DNA of 64,000 nucleotides from Phaeotremella fagi (GCA_001599715.1 BCHU01000001.1:2155634-2219633); one strand, 5' to 3'. Positions 1-13,100 are shown, counted from the first letter of the stretch. Program-made: numbers and translations. The notes: generated by a model from the sequence alone, not told the origin.

Positions 1-176
1 AACGCTTGTTTAATGTATTGATGCGGAAACATGGATTGAATTAGTGGATCCAGATCTTGTGGTATGATATAAATTCGTTATTCATTAAGTTTTACGTTCT
101 ACAAGCCCAAAATGTATTCGAGCACTAGAGAGATTTTTTTGAGGGATTTGATTGAATTTCAATGGTCTAGCTAACG

Positions 177-814
177 CTATGCTCGCTCCCTTACATCCAA
201 TTTATCAGAGACGTCCTTCTGAACGAATAAACTTCTTTCAGGTCTTTCCTTGACTCGATCGTCTTTCAGCATCCTGGATATGTTTCGTTAGAAACCTTGA
301 AAAGAGGGAAAGAGAAACGTACCTAGCATCAACCCTAGCATCTTCACCTTCAACACCGATCATCGCTTGTGGTTCTTTAGCTTCTATCACCTAAACGTCG
401 AAATCAGTTTCCAGTTTCTTTTAAGATGGGAAATAAAATAAGACATACATATTGATTATCACAGTGTGGACAGTATTCATCAGCTTCTTCGTATTCCGTC
501 ATATCCTTCCTAAAAGCTTTTTTACACTAACAATCACATGAGTTTAAACCTTGGTAGGATAAGGGACCTCACTTTTTTACATAGGAACACCATCTCGACG
601 GTTTTGGCTAGTTTATGATCTGATCTTTCGGCGTGACATTCTGGACACTGGGGGGGAATTTGGGTTAGTTTGGATGATGAAAGTGGGGTTAACTCACATC
701 AAAGAATTTTTTACAGCAGGGTGCGCGAATCGCTACTTGAGCATTTAGGATGTGTTTGCTGTTTGATGTTTAGTCAGCTAACTATATCAATTTAGATTGG
801 ATTACTCACCACAT
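177..814 (-). CDS. CHY-type zinc-finger protein, small (127 aa)
   Basis: Six short exons splice to a 127-residue protein that begins MCKHILNAQVAIRAPCCKKF. The cysteines and histidines fall in a zinc-ribbon pattern: C-x-H near the start, CC-x-K-x-FDCPECH, later LCKKCKK and YCPHCDN. This resembles the CHY zinc finger of fungal Hot13 and related proteins, which help redox-dependent assembly in the mitochondrial intermembrane space. The Hot13 function is a family-level guess. After the zinc cluster comes a short conserved-looking tail (VEGEDARVDARMLKDDR). The first exon codes only ATG-TG, and the introns at 809-759 and further downstream all keep frame. The start is only 240 bp from the start of the divergent gene at 1055, so they probably share a promoter. 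Family call moderately sure, gene structure quite sure. Confidence 0.72.
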
Positions 815-1054
815 TCTGGCTGTGACTTTTGATTCTAAGTTTATTTGCAACAGTTCAACATTTCAACCAGTCAGTGCTGAAACGCGACGCGGTGGCAAAG
901 TTGAGGTGGTAGGAGATTGAGTGATGTCCGCGAGGTGGTGTGACCCTGGCTGACATTGAATCAAACAACTCCTTCCTTCTCTCTTTAATTGTCAGTAACA
1001 ACATTCATATAACATATTCATAGATAATCACAGTGGCACATTGGCATTGGCACT

Positions 1055-2916
1055 ATGGATCCTATACAAGTAGACATCGAAACTGATCCAACAATAATAT
1101 CAGTACTTCATTCACTTCAACGTAACACCACCACCAACACCAACAACACGCCCGCAGTCCCGCTCCCAATCACCCAAACCGATAACCTGGAAGGATGGAG
1201 TAACGAACAACTCCGACAGGAAGTTATCAAACTTCGTCATCAAGTCGGAAGAACCGATAACATCGACGAAGGGTATCTCTTGAATCTAGATGAACTCGAA
1301 CCAATCCCAAAGAAAAGAAAAAAGAGAACTCCGTCTTCACGTAAGAAGACTCAATTGGGCGAAGAAAGTTCTACCAAAAAAACCAAGATTAACACGACCG
1401 TTGGAGATGGGAACGGTTTGAATCATCTCATTCAGTTCGATAGTGAGACTGGGAAACGTGTTGAAATCAAACGAAAGACTGAATTATCAAAGGCTGTTCG
1501 ATCAAAGGTTTGTTTTTCCGACATATCTTGGGGTTTGGAATTTTGATGTTTACCACTGACTGGGCTTTTTTCTTAGATGAGAGAGTCTGTTGGCGTAGGA
1601 AATGATGATCCGCTACCACCACCGTCGGTTATTGATCCCACTCCCACTCCCGTTGTCGTTGATGGTGTATTGGTTGAAGGTGATGGCGTTGGATCTCTTG
1701 GATCGTTCTTCGTCCCCAATTGGACGTTATCGGTTAATGACGCTGAGAGTAAAGCTGTACGTTGGATTCGTTTTATTATCGTGATTAATTCTGATGGACT
1801 GGTTCGTTGTAAACAGTGGATCGATAAAATCGCTACGGAATTGGTGGAAGAAGCTGCAAGTTCTGATAAATGGTCACGCGTCCCTGTTGAGGATCTTGAA
1901 CTTGACATTGTTAGGGTAAGCCCAGATTTTTAACTATCATTCAAACTGTTTTCGCTGACGTATTCGTTACTCCAAATAGAACGCTGTTCGAACAGCTTAT
2001 ATCAATTTCTCCAAACGTTATATTGCAGATACAGATCCAAAGGCCGCAGAACGAAAAGAGAAATATGCCAAGATCCGACGTCGATGGGCAAGAAAAGATT
2101 TAGTAAGTAACTCAACGATCGGATCACTCGAAAATCAATCTAACAACTTTCTTGTCATCTCTAGAAACAAAAACGTAGAACCAAAACCTCGAATGATCCG
2201 AATTTCAACGTTGAAATTCCCAAGGAAGCTTTACATTTCGATTACATGTCATCGGAATATTCGAGTGGGGGTGAAGATTCCGATGGTGGTGGTGGTGGTG
2301 GTGGAGAAATTTCGAATCAGAGAGCTAAGATTTGGTTTGAGATGTTGCAGAATCATCGGGAACGGGGGGATTCTGATAACGTTGAGGGGACTTTGGGGAA
2401 GGTTAAACTTGGGAAGGGAGGTTGGAATGATGGAGTTTATGAGAAAGTTTTAGAGGTGAGAACTCCAAAATGGAGATCTGAACGTGTAAGGTTTTTCTTC
2501 TGTTGAATGACAATTTCATTAAATACTAACAGCTCCAATGATAGCTTAATAACATCTACCGTCAACTAGATACTATAGCAACCCATCACTCCTCCCTTCG
2601 TGGAAATTCCAATCCAACCGATAAAATCGACTACAACATTTTAAAGACAGTTGGTCTAGTCACAGAATCCGAAGTCGAACCATCAAACGCAACGACTGAA
2701 CAAGCTTTGGTAGCTTTAAACAACCTTTCTGAAGAACAGTTACAAGTTGATAAAACTGATAACGAAAATACTAGAGCTGGACATGTCGCTCCTTCCCATC
2801 GTCGATTTGTTTTGCCCAAGGAACTGTTAAGGAGGGGGAAGTTGCCGAAGGGAGAGGGTGAGGGGTGGATGTGGAGTTCGGGCGTTGTTGGGCTTTGGGG
2901 TGGTGATGGTTTGTAG
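1055..2916 (+). CDS. Uncharacterised, nuclear-looking protein (535 aa)
   Basis: Five exons (1055-1507, 1577-1915, 1980-2102, 2165-2485, 2545-2916) join in frame to 535 codons. I do not recognise the family. Visible features are a Thr/Asn-rich start, a strongly basic stretch around residues 85-115 with several KKRK/KKTK clusters that could be a nuclear localisation signal, and an acidic/Gly run ([15 protein letters not shown]) in exon 4. An aromatic- and arginine-rich patch (KYAKIRRRWARKDL) crosses exons 3-4, and the C-terminus ends in a Trp/Gly-rich segment. Regular intron phases and frame conservation argue that it is real and expressed. It might act on chromatin or nucleic acid, but that is only inference from composition. 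Confidence 0.6.
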
Positions 2917-4576
2917 GGTTGACTTAGTCTTATGAGATTTAATGGTGTCTTTGTGCCACAATGAGATCTTACGGCCGTAAACTAAGTTGGTCTAGTAACC
3001 TAACCTAGTGCTCCAGAAAAGCAGCTGATAGTGGGGCAATAAAGGTAAATGCCACGTCGGCTTTAAGGGGTATATCTCCGCAGCTACTTTCCGGAAGGGG
3101 TAACTTTGTTGCGGTTGGGTGTTGCTCTGCATTCTGACGTGACTCAGCGTAGTGAGTGAGTGGGTGGTAAGTAAACATAGATGATATTAATTCAATAACA
3201 CCTCTTCATATCCTTCTTAAATAGTTAACATATTCATATCATATAACATATCCAACAACCATACACAACCAGGTAAGTTAGATAAGTAATCCTTTTCGTT
3301 CTCTTTATTTCCATACCTATATCCCTTATCATTCGCTCCCCTCGTGTCCAAAACGTTTCTTTCAAGGTTTTTTCTTGCGGCAACTCCCCCCGCGCTGGGG
3401 TAAGGGCTGAGCTTGAATTCTTTTTTTGCATATGTGCTTTTGCTTCTTTCTCACCCCCTATCCCTACTTACTTTACCCCTGATAATCACAATTTCAACGT
3501 TCATAGCTACTTCGTTCATCGTTACTTGAAGAGTCGTGCTTCTCTTGATCTTGAACATTCGTAGATCTATCTTTTCGTAATATCTTCTTTCTTTTTTCTC
3601 ATAGAATCTAAACGTTTTCCATTTCGTTTACTTTTACCTATCTTGAGATCGGACGGGTGTTTCCTGCATTTCATTTCTTTTCCCTTATTTATCCGTGTTT
3701 TTGTCTTTTCGGGTTTGTCTCCTTCTCTCTGCTGTTCTAAGTACTTTGACCTCTGAGTTCAGGGAGAAAGCAATATCTGCTTATCTCTTTACCTCGGTAA
3801 GTTGGTATTTTCTATCTTCGCCCACCCCCTACAGCCTACGGGTCTACACCCCATTAAACGCCATTTTTTTTTAATTTTCTTACCTTTTCTCTCTAAATTT
3901 CCCATAAAAACACCTGTCCAAGTTTAAACCTTCATCATCATCACTCACGTCGTCGTCGTATTCGCTTCTCCACATTTCTATTTTTTCTCATCAAACACAA
4001 CTTCATTCTTTTTATAAAACTTGTTATTTTATTCCAATCTCTATCCCCCCCTTTATTGGTTACCTGTATACCAACATTAGTATCCATCTAACCACAACAA
4101 CCCCCCCTTTTTTTAGAGTATCCACCGAACACGTTCTAATTCTTAAAAGGAACCCCACCAGCCCCGCTACCCCAGGTTTAAATACATTTACATTCATTTC
4201 CTTCGTTGTACTTTCACATCAGTGTCTAACTGGTGAGTACCGTGTCTAACATCAAGCTCTTGTAGGGATCGATACTAACATTGCACCTTTTTTCTCATTA
4301 CAGATTTATTCCTTATCTCTTCCGTGCCGCCGCCTTCTATTCCTCGCGTTTCTTCGACATTCCTTTCTCTTTCTCTTTCTCCTTTTTACCAATCACTTAA
4401 TTCATTTATTCAACCATACATCCCATCAGGCCATCTCTTATTACTCTTGCATAGTCGAGGTTTAAGTGGATTGCCTATCAACCTTATCGTCTTTCAACAG
4501 TAGCTTAGCAATCACTTCGCCAAGCTAATCTTGTGTACTGGAATTCAAATCACACTCTCTCCTCAATCAATTCAAC
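2917..4576 (+). promoter_or_regulatory. Promoter and long pyrimidine-rich leader of MIG1
   Basis: This 1.66 kb gap precedes the C2H2 regulator. A clear leader intron lies at 4233-4303, with a GTGAGT donor, a consensus TACTAAC branch site near 4274 and a TTACAG acceptor. The exon after it (4304-4576) has no ATG before the real start. The sequence is rich in C/T tracts, as expected for a transcribed fungal leader. Two pairs of SYGGRG elements, the CreA/Mig1 consensus, lie at 3388-3400 and 4162-4175. No coding region is convincing here; the ORF at 3234-3431 on the other strand looks accidental. Confidence 0.6.
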
Positions 4577-7053
4577 ATGCCCAACACACCACCTCCAACG
4601 ATAGCCTCAGCTTCAGCTTCTGCTCCAGCGCCAGAAGCTCCAGCAGAACCTCGACCCCTATCATCTTATCCTCAACCTATCCCAGATCCAATCACCGGTA
4701 GACTAGACCCAAATGACCCCGCAGTACGAGCTTTGACGGAGGCTGCGCTCAGTATGGATAAGAGTAAAATCCCTAGACCTTACAAATGTCCTCTATGTGA
4801 TCGTGCTTTCTATCGTTTGGAACATCAAGTGAGTCAGCACTACCTCCTCATTATCGAATCCAACTGACATCTTCTAGACACGTCACATCCGAACTCATAC
4901 CGGAGAAAAACCTCACGCTTGTACCCATCCAGGATGCGATAAGCGTTTCTCACGGTCTGATGAATTGACTCGTCACGCTAGAATACATTTACCTCCTGCT
5001 ACTGAAACATCGAACGGGAAGAAAGGCAGAGATGAGGAAGAAGTGAGTCTTGCCACCCTAATCGATCTAAAGATATCTTATCGCACGTTTAAAAGTGATT
5101 TTACTGATAAGCATTTCTTAGTCCGATTACGATGATCATCGTCATTCCCACGGTTTACCTCATCTTGGACCTTCTTACGGAATGGATTTCGATCGACACG
5201 ATTACGGTGCCTACGGTCTCGATCCATCTCTCGGAATGAACACTACAGGAATGAACGATATCTCTGCACTTGCTGCCGCTGCTTCTGATCAGTTGTATGA
5301 ATTGGAAAGACACGAGGCTTTCCGTAGAGCTGAATACGAATTGAGACATCGACAAATCGCTGGTTCAAGATCTAAATCTAACGGTGGTAGTCCAAGTGGT
5401 ACTCCTGCTGGTTTCGCCGCTGCTGCTGCCGCAGTTGGACCTTACGGATTCTCGAACGAAAGAGATCGATGGGCTTTCCAAGGTACCCCTGCAACCAGTG
5501 GTGGTCAACTTGTTTATCCAGTCAGTGCTGCTCAGCCAGCTACTCAATCGCATCCTGCTATTCCAGCTGGTACACTCGCAGACCCAACTTATCTCGTTCC
5601 TCCAGCTTGTTGTCATGAGGAATGTCACAAGAGTTACAGAAAACGACTTAAGGTTGCTAAACAAACTCAAGCTTGTCCTAATTGTTTGACTACGGTTCAT
5701 CCTTCTGGTAACGGCAATGTTCAAGGTAATGGAAATGGTGGAACTGGACATGGTGCTGGCGGAGGTGGTGGTGGGGGCGGAGGAGGCAGTGGAGGAAGTC
5801 ATCATTCGAGTAGTTCCAACACTCCTAAAGATCGATCGAACGCGAATTCTGCTGAAGATTTGACTAAACTCAATGGACCTGGTGGATCATACAATCTCCA
5901 TCAACACAATCTTCATCAACAGCTCGCTAGACTTCAACAGCAACATCAGAAATCTCTTCAACGGGCAGCTCAATCTTCCAGTCAACATCTTTCTGCTCGA
6001 CATGTGATTCCAAATCATTATGCTTTGCCTCAACATCACCATGCTGTTTTGAACAATCATCTTCGACCTTATGCAGTTAACCTGCACCAACACCGTGTAC
6101 CTGTCACTCATTCAGCTGAACCTTCAAGAGCACCTTCACCATCTTCAGATGATTCTTCAGATGACGACGATGAATTGATGAGTATTCAACCTGGTGTTGA
6201 TTACGCTCCTGCCACCAGTCCTGTATTGACTTCTATGAGAAGTATGTCGATTTATCATGGAGGAAAGATGGACCGTGGAACTGCTCCAACTTCTACTGCT
6301 ACTTCACCAATTCACTCTCGTAACCCTTCAAGAGCTGGTTCACCTGAACTCGGACATTCTGCTAATTCTGGTAAACACGGTCACGGATCTCATACAGCTA
6401 GAGACGCTAAACATCGATCTCACCCTTACACCGGAAGTGGAACTCACACTCATCTACTTACACCCAATGCATCACCCCATTACCCATCGAATCAATCCAC
6501 CCACTCTCACTCATCTTCCAGCGTGAAACATCGAATGTCACCACCTAAACTTCATCGAACTCTTTCAAGTGGGAATGGATCAAGTTCCTCGACCCCACTT
6601 TCGATACCTGGTTCTAGTTTACCGAGACAATCTGTTGAAGATATTCTTAATTCATCTTCGATCCCACCACCACCTCCACCATCTGATCGAACACTCCCTC
6701 CACCAGTTTCATCATCATCTTTCTCATCTTCAGTCCCATCAGTTTCTTATTCACTCTCAACACCGAATTCAGCGCATGCAAGTCCAGTGGGCTCAAGAGC
6801 CAGTTCACCGGTTCACTCCACATCCTCCTCATCGAATATCCACCATTTAGCTCACGGAGTTAGAGCTGCGTTCGGCATGACCCCGATGCATGGTGTCAAG
6901 AGGGAACCTGGTGTTCATGGTCAAAATTTAGATGGGAATGGAAATAGATTAGCTCCTTTAGGTGGTGGTCAGAATAACGTCGTTTTACCAAGTTTCAGTC
7001 GTGGTGGTAGTCCAGTCCATTTGATGGGAATGGAAGTAGATGGTCAAGCTTAG
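4577..7053 (+). CDS. MIG1: C2H2 carbon catabolite repressor, Mig1/CreA type (782 aa)
   Basis: Three exons (4577-4828, 4878-5042, 5122-7053) give 782 residues. Two C2H2 fingers lie at about residues 72-125: the first starts [17 protein letters not shown] and is split by an intron, the second reads [19 protein letters not shown]. The linker is the classic HTGEKPH. This pair is the hallmark of Mig1/CreA, which binds GC-rich SYGGRG boxes and represses genes for alternative carbon sources when glucose is present. The rest is low-complexity: an Ala/Pro N-terminus, a glycine run near residue 330, His/Gln-rich segments, an acidic patch ([11 protein letters not shown]) and many SP/TP sites suited to phosphorylation. 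A second Cys cluster near residues 285-310 ([12 protein letters not shown]) could be another metal site. The assignment to the Mig1 branch rather than a close C2H2 relative is likely but not proven. Confidence 0.85.
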
Positions 7054-7390
7054 ACAGAAGTAAAGGTTGGTAACCAAAAAAAATCGGTTTGTGCTTGTGT
7101 TCATTTCTTTTTCTTCTTCTTTATACTTTTTGTAGTAGCCTTTTGTTATGGCGACTCTTATAGATGGGTTCAATTTTTTAGTTTATTTTTTATACGTTCA
7201 GTTATGCAATACCATTTTCTTTCATTCAGTGTCGAGGGAGGACGAAACTATTTTTAGCTAGGTGTGCAACAATTTCTTGAGGACAGTTCGGTGTTCGTGA
7301 CCGGTTAAGTACGGTAAAACGATTATGAAGAATTGGTATCCATCGGGTTTGAGCATTCGACGTTGATTTTTACATGTACAAATTGGATTC
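7054..7390. other. Intergenic: MIG1 3' end and YCII-gene promoter
   Basis: T-rich tracts just after the MIG1 stop (7070-7140 and 7175-7195) are consistent with a 3' UTR and polyadenylation region. The remainder is the short promoter of the next gene. No further gene is visible. Confidence 0.4.
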
Positions 7391-7878
7391 ATGTTATCCA
7401 TCCGTTCGATCACGAAAACTCTATCCCAACTCCAGCCTCATAAACAAACTAGAACTATCACCTCGAAAGGTAGATCAACAGGGATGCCGCTCTTCCTAGC
7501 CTATTGTCCAGATTATCCAGACAACCTAAAAACGAGATTAAGCGTTCGTGAAGAACACTTGCAAAGGGCGAACAAAGATCGTGAAAGTGGTGTATCAGGT
7601 AATCCGCTTCCCCCTATACCTCCAATCCTAAAACACTGACGACGACAGAATTCGGAAGAGCTTTCCTCCCACCACCTGATTCACCACTCCGGACCTCTGA
7701 CTTGTTACCTCCAGGAACACAGGGGATGGCGGGTAGCGTTATGATGTTCAGATTGGGGAGTTTGGAGGAAGCTTGGGAAAGAGTTCGGAGTGATGTTTAT
7801 TGGACTGCTGGGGTTTGGGATAAGGATCGGGTGATTGTTGAGGAGTTTATCAATCCTCCGACTACTAGTGGTAAATAG
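7391..7878 (+). CDS. YCII-family protein, probably mitochondrial (145 aa)
   Basis: Two exons (7391-7598 and 7649-7878) give 145 residues. The first about 30 are rich in Arg, Ser and Thr without acidic residues, like a mitochondrial presequence. The rest matches the YCII fold: MPLFLAYCPDYPDNLKTRL at the start, a central HLQRANKD, then GSVMMFRLGSLEEAWERVRS and a terminal segment ending VIVEEFINPP. YCII domains form small ferredoxin-like dimers with a His-Asp pair; here the His of EEHLQRA is in the right area. Their cellular role in fungi is not established. Family call fairly confident, location inferred. Confidence 0.7.
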
Positions 7879-8644
7879 GTGACTGTTTGGAAGATGGATT
7901 TTTGGTTGGATTGGTGGATTGGGGTTTACTACTGACTTTAGTACCTTTTTACGGTTGGACTGGACTGATGTTTTTGGACTAGATTTAGAGACTACTGAAT
8001 TTAGACAATATCGTCTTTACGATATTGCCTTTTGTCTGGTTGGAGATAAAGGTTGGAAGGGAAGTCTCCAAATTCGATGGTATGGCTGATGAGTACAATG
8101 ACTAACCAAGAATTGTTGTTTATTTTTCTGACAAATTTCCTTCCAAATTAACATCCTTACTACTATAATACTCACAGGCTTAAAATTGAAACGACTTCTT
8201 TTGGATCCAAAAGTCCCACCCCTCGTCCTCCTTCATGTACTCCTGAGAAACAAGTTGTCTCAACCTCGATACTCTCGTCATCTTTCCATACCCCGACCCT
8301 TCAAAATCTATCCTTTGTAAGAGTTGATGAAGGACACAATGAGAAGGAAATTCCAATGAAAGGATGGATCTCATACTGAATATACAGTAAATTGATCAAT
8401 CCTTTTTGTAGCACAGTCAAGACCATACTCCGCATAGTCAGCTTATATTTGAAGACACCGTTAGGGATTTAAGGTAGAGCGATATACTGGATGGAAATAA
8501 TTCACAAGCTTTTATTAGGAACTATACAAATCCTCTCCTTCTTGTTCTCGTGCAGTTCGAGTACATGGTGTAAATTTTTCACTCATAATGTGTATGTACA
8601 AGTTTTTAACAAAATTTCTCAGTACTCGTTCAATACCATCCATT
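7879..8644. other. Intergenic with one small doubtful minus-strand ORF
   Basis: This space lies between the convergent YCII gene and the ORF at 8645. On the minus strand 8180-8374 is a 64-codon ATG-initiated ORF (MRSILSLEFPSHCVLHQLL...) with a possible acceptor (ATATTCAG) just upstream of its ATG. It could be a terminal exon or tiny gene, but I recognise nothing in it and found no convincing partner exon. The rest shows only AT-rich 3' sequence. Confidence 0.3.
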
Positions 8645-9136
8645 CTATTTGGTGGTGTTCGTACCGGTCGTGGTAGTTTGTATTTGAACTATCGATTTGG
8701 ATCTCTCACTAAACTCAATCTGACGATATGAAAAATCCATTTCCCCCGACCGAAACAAATTCCCCACGATCTCATTACCCTCCAAACTAGCCCTGAACCT
8801 TTTTTGAATCGATTCAATCCTTTCTGATCTCGATCCAGATCCAGATCCAGATCCAGATTCCACCTCCTTCTCAAGATTCCAATTGAAATCCTTGACAATC
8901 ATATCAACGAATATCGACCGATAAAAATAAACCTCTGTTTTTTGTCTATCGAGACCTCTTAGATGTAATGGGAAGATCTCTCCATCTTTGTTTTCCTCGT
9001 TGACTACTTGATAGAAATTCGATAGGTTGGGTCGATCTTTGAATTGAGTTCTGTACTCTTGATCTAAGGTTGATTGGAATTCTGCGGTAAATGTTGGTAA
9101 TGGCTTTCGGGTTTGGGATTGGGTTTTGGGATTCAT
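8645..9136 (-). CDS. Uncharacterised 163-aa ORF
   Basis: From the ATG at 9136 this open frame codes for 163 residues; the frame stays open further upstream, so an upstream exon is possible. Composition looks like a real protein: a charged, aromatic-containing core (VYFYRSIFVDMIVKDFNW near the middle), a short alternating Ser-Gly run from a GATCCA-type hexamer repeat at 8833-8856, and a Thr-rich tail. No family recognised. It is convergent with the YCII gene and divergent from the kinase. Transcript evidence would decide whether it is expressed. Confidence 0.42.
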   Translation of the reverse strand: MNPKTQSQTRKPLPTFTAEFQSTLDQEYRTQFKDRPNLSNFYQVVNEENKDGEIFPLHLRGLDRQKTEVYFYRSIFVDMIVKDFNWNLEKEVESGSGSGSGSRSERIESIQKRFRASLEGNEIVGNLFRSGEMDFSYRQIEFSERSKSIVQIQTTTTGTNTTK

Positions 9137-10152
9137 TGTTTGTTGTGGAACTAGATCGTGTGTTGAGTGCTGGTATAACACATTTTCGCTTTGTGTTAAC
9201 GGTTTGGCCTTCTTTGATATCTGGGATACAGCTCCACACGAGTCGGAGTTGTTTAACTGCACAAGTTTTCAAGTGGCGCCACATTGAATTTTGATGGTCG
9301 GGAGTGTTTCATGTTTAGTGTTTGCTTTGCGTTACAGATCCGTGCGGAGGGAAGGGGGAAGGGAGAGGAGGGATTGATTGATTGTACCTATAAGGCGACT
9401 GAGGATAAACAACACCACTGGTAAACAACAACAATTGATCTTACTTTTAACATCCTTCAAAGCTATAGTCAAAAGCTATCCAAGACTGGTCGTTGAGAAG
9501 GTACTGTAGATCTATCTAATCTAATCTACATGATCATAGAAGGAGGGATGTTGTTGAGTGGAACAATCCTCGAAGAAAACAGTCAACAAGATGTGATACA
9601 CTCCAGTCGCGTGTGCTGCGATCAATCAACGTTGAATGATCTTCTACGATGTAAACATGACAACGATGTCAACAATGTGACTGTGACTTGTTTAGTGGGA
9701 GTAGATCACATTGTCACGCTGTTATTAATTAAGTTAATAACAACATCCCCATCACTCAACGCGACTCCATCATCCTCTTTCATCTCTTCTCCTTTTACTT
9801 TCATTCCCATCTCTTGTATCTCTATCTCTTTACTACTACGATATACTAACGACATATCACGAAAGCACTCATATCATCAATAACATCTTGATCCTTTTAC
9901 CTATCTTCCCTCCATACATCTTGAATCATTCTATCCCTTCAAAACGTTCTTTATCATCTCATCTCATCGATCTTGAAGATTACATCTAAACATATCTACA
10001 ACAACATCATCAAAGTACGCGCTTGTCAAACTCAAGCTCCACTTCAACATCCCTAGACCTACGTCTTCATTCATCTTGATAAATCCGAAAGTAAGTTGAA
10101 TGACAACATCACTCCCGTCTCCATTCGAACTCACGCTGACCCTCACCTAGTC
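9137..10152 (+). promoter_or_regulatory. Kinase promoter and spliced 5' leader
   Basis: The stretch upstream of the kinase carries a near-perfect inverted repeat at about 9720-9740 (GTTATTAA, five-base spacer, TTAATAAC) and a C/T-rich leader. A leader intron is well defined at 10091-10150: GTAAGT donor, CGCTGACC branch-like site and ACCTAG acceptor two bases before the start codon context. The plus-strand ORF at 9530-9883 was judged noncoding. Confidence 0.5.
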
Positions 10153-13100
10153 ATGCCAATCACATCAGTCCAGAATGGACTATCAAAACCAAAATCCAAA
10201 CTACGTCTTCGATTAGGTTTAACACCACCTTCCCCTAAGAAACCTCAACTCCGAATTCAACCTTCAAATCGTAATCTGATCTCATCAAATCAAAACCCAA
10301 CCCCGAACGGAACCCAAACCATCCAAAATCGAGATATCTCCACGACAGCACCTAAATTACCTCAAATCCAAAATCTATCGCCACCAATCGCTGGTTCAAA
10401 TGATAATCAATTCGATGTATCGTTCTCAACATCCATCTCATCGGCGATGTCAGCTATCTCATTATCATCGCACGATGATTCAAGAGACGCGTTCGCTTTA
10501 GAAACTTCACCTATCAACCATCGATCTTCTAGTCCTTTGTTCGATGAAGTCGTCAGTTACGATACGGTTTCACCTGAATCCTTGATCGCACCCATTGATC
10601 AATATTACGGTGATCAAGATATCTTCCCCACTAACAACGTCCGAGTTACTCGGGGTAGACACGATCGAGAAGTCGATTATAGAAGTACGGTCGAAGCACG
10701 TAAATCAGAAGACAACTACGAGACTTCAATTCAATCTCCATCCATCTACATCGATAAAACATACATCGAGGAGGACGAAGATGAAGATCAAGAATATCTT
10801 CATCCACATATCCATCAACTCACTTCCCAAACCAACGATATCTTCAATATCAGAGATCGTCAACTCGGTGAACGATTCCATTTCGTCGAGGAAATCGGGT
10901 ATGGTAATTGGGGTAGTGTCTGGTTATGCAAGATCAAGAAACCTACTAAGACTGGCTTGAGACATTGGGCAAGTAAACATGGTGTTTTCGATCGACTTGG
11001 TTCAGCGGCTGCTGCTTCTGGACGTGGTTCGGGTGGTATACTTGCTATGAAGGTTGTTGAACGTCATAAGAATTCTGTAAGTGGCAATTCGGTTATCTGC
11101 CACTTTGAATTATTTACTGATAATAATTACATGTCAGGTCGACGCTCAAAGAGTTAAAGCTCTTTGGGGTGAGATGAAGATCATTCGTTCACTTAGAAAC
11201 GAACCTCACCCGAGTATCATTCAATTTGATGCTTTCATCATCACCACTAGTTACGCATTGTGAGTAGTGGTTTGATTTTGGTTGGGAATGGTGTCTAATT
11301 GTTGATCTAAACAGGGTTTTAATGCCATACCTACCATGTTTGATACCAATTGGAATCCCAATAGAAATTGCGATACCTTATTTCAAACAACTAGCTTCAG
11401 CCATTTCATACCTTCACGAAAGAGGTATTACCCATAACGATATCAAACCAGCAAACATCTTACTTAGTTATAACAACATTCCCGTACTTGTTGATTTCGG
11501 TTTCGCTAACATGCGAGAGGTAGCTGGTCGAGATAGTTTCTTGAGTAGTATCAGCTGGGGTACTCCTGAGGTTAGTTTTCAAACTTTTCACATAACAGGA
11601 TTCGATTGTTAATGTATTACTTCTTCGTTCAGTATCCTGATCCACATCGAGCTATCGGTATGCCACACGATGAACGCTTTTCAGATGTTTGGTCTTTCGG
11701 TGTAAGTTCATTCGTTGTTTCGCTCATGCGGCTTATTCAATTTCACTGACATAATTCAGATTACAATGTTTGAAATCCTAACAGGTCGAACACCTTTCGA
11801 ACTTGAAGGTGATGAAAACGAGACTCCAGAACAACTTGAAATCTACTATGAAAGGACTAGACAAGGTTACTGGGTTGGTGAATGGGAGATTCCTGATGGT
11901 ACGTGAACATAACTTACTCCAGAATCATATTAACGTACCGACTGTTCTTAGCTATGACGGAATTGCTAACTTGGATGATCAATCCTGATCCTTCACAAAG
12001 ATATTCAGCTGCTGAGGTATATCATCATCCGGCTCTGCAACCCGCTGCACCAAATGTGATTATCACTCCGCATTTCGTTAGAGCAGCTTCCACCTATGAA
12101 AAAGAACCTGCTCCCAAAATGCCACAACTTTATAATCAATACCAACATATTCATCATTATCAGGAAGAAGATCCATCTAACTCTACCCAAACTACTTCAA
12201 AGTTACCCAAAGTCGAAGACATGAAACAGAAGAAGAAGAAGGAAGTCAAGCATAATACTAGTAGACCTGGTACGGCTACACCAGCTCTTGGGGAGAGTAT
12301 CAAACAACATACCAACGTTCGTGGTCCTGATCATACCAGTTCTGTCCAAGGTATTAAAGGTGTTAGTAAACAGATTTCAAATGTTGAATTGGGGGGTAAA
12401 GGTAAACTCGTCATTAGAAAGAATAAGAATAAGGATGAAGAGTTGAGAAGTAGTGGTGAGGTTGTTGAAGAGGATCCAACTCGTGAGTATAGTTTTGAAA
12501 TTCGTGGAATGAAGCTCATTTGAATTTAGCTACAAAAGTTGTTAAACCTGCTCAGCAGCTTCGAATCAAAGAGTCAAGTGGTAAGTTTGAATAGTGTTTA
12601 CAATTTTTGATGCATAATTGGCTAAACCCTCCTCAGCTAAAACCAATCAACCACGAATCTCAGATTCTCAAAACATAACAATTCGCCGAACGGTATCAAC
12701 GAACAATCTCTTAACCCGAACCAAACCCACTCCAGAGATCGAAACCAAAAACCCAAACACTTCAGCACCAACGTCAATTCAAACAACCACCACAATCGGT
12801 CATACCAACAGAATATCGGCTCTGTCAACGACTTCAACTGTACCCAAAACCCGAGAAGAGGCAGTTCAAAAAGCGATGAGACATCTTGAAGGTGACAATT
12901 ACGGTAGTTTGAAATCAAAACGTAAAGAGGTTCTAGCGAATATTAAACGACCTGCACCACCTGCTCCTGGTGAGCGGGACAGTGTAGCTGTTAACGATGA
13001 AAAACGTCCTTGTAGTCTTGATACCGCTACTTCTAAAGGTAAACTTAATCGTTCTGAAAAGAAGGATGAGAGACGAAGTTTGGTGTTGGAGAAGACTGTT

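Noticed and set aside
9530..9883. 117-codon plus-strand ORF
   Set aside because: Random composition, no splice signals or family; overlaps the kinase promoter.
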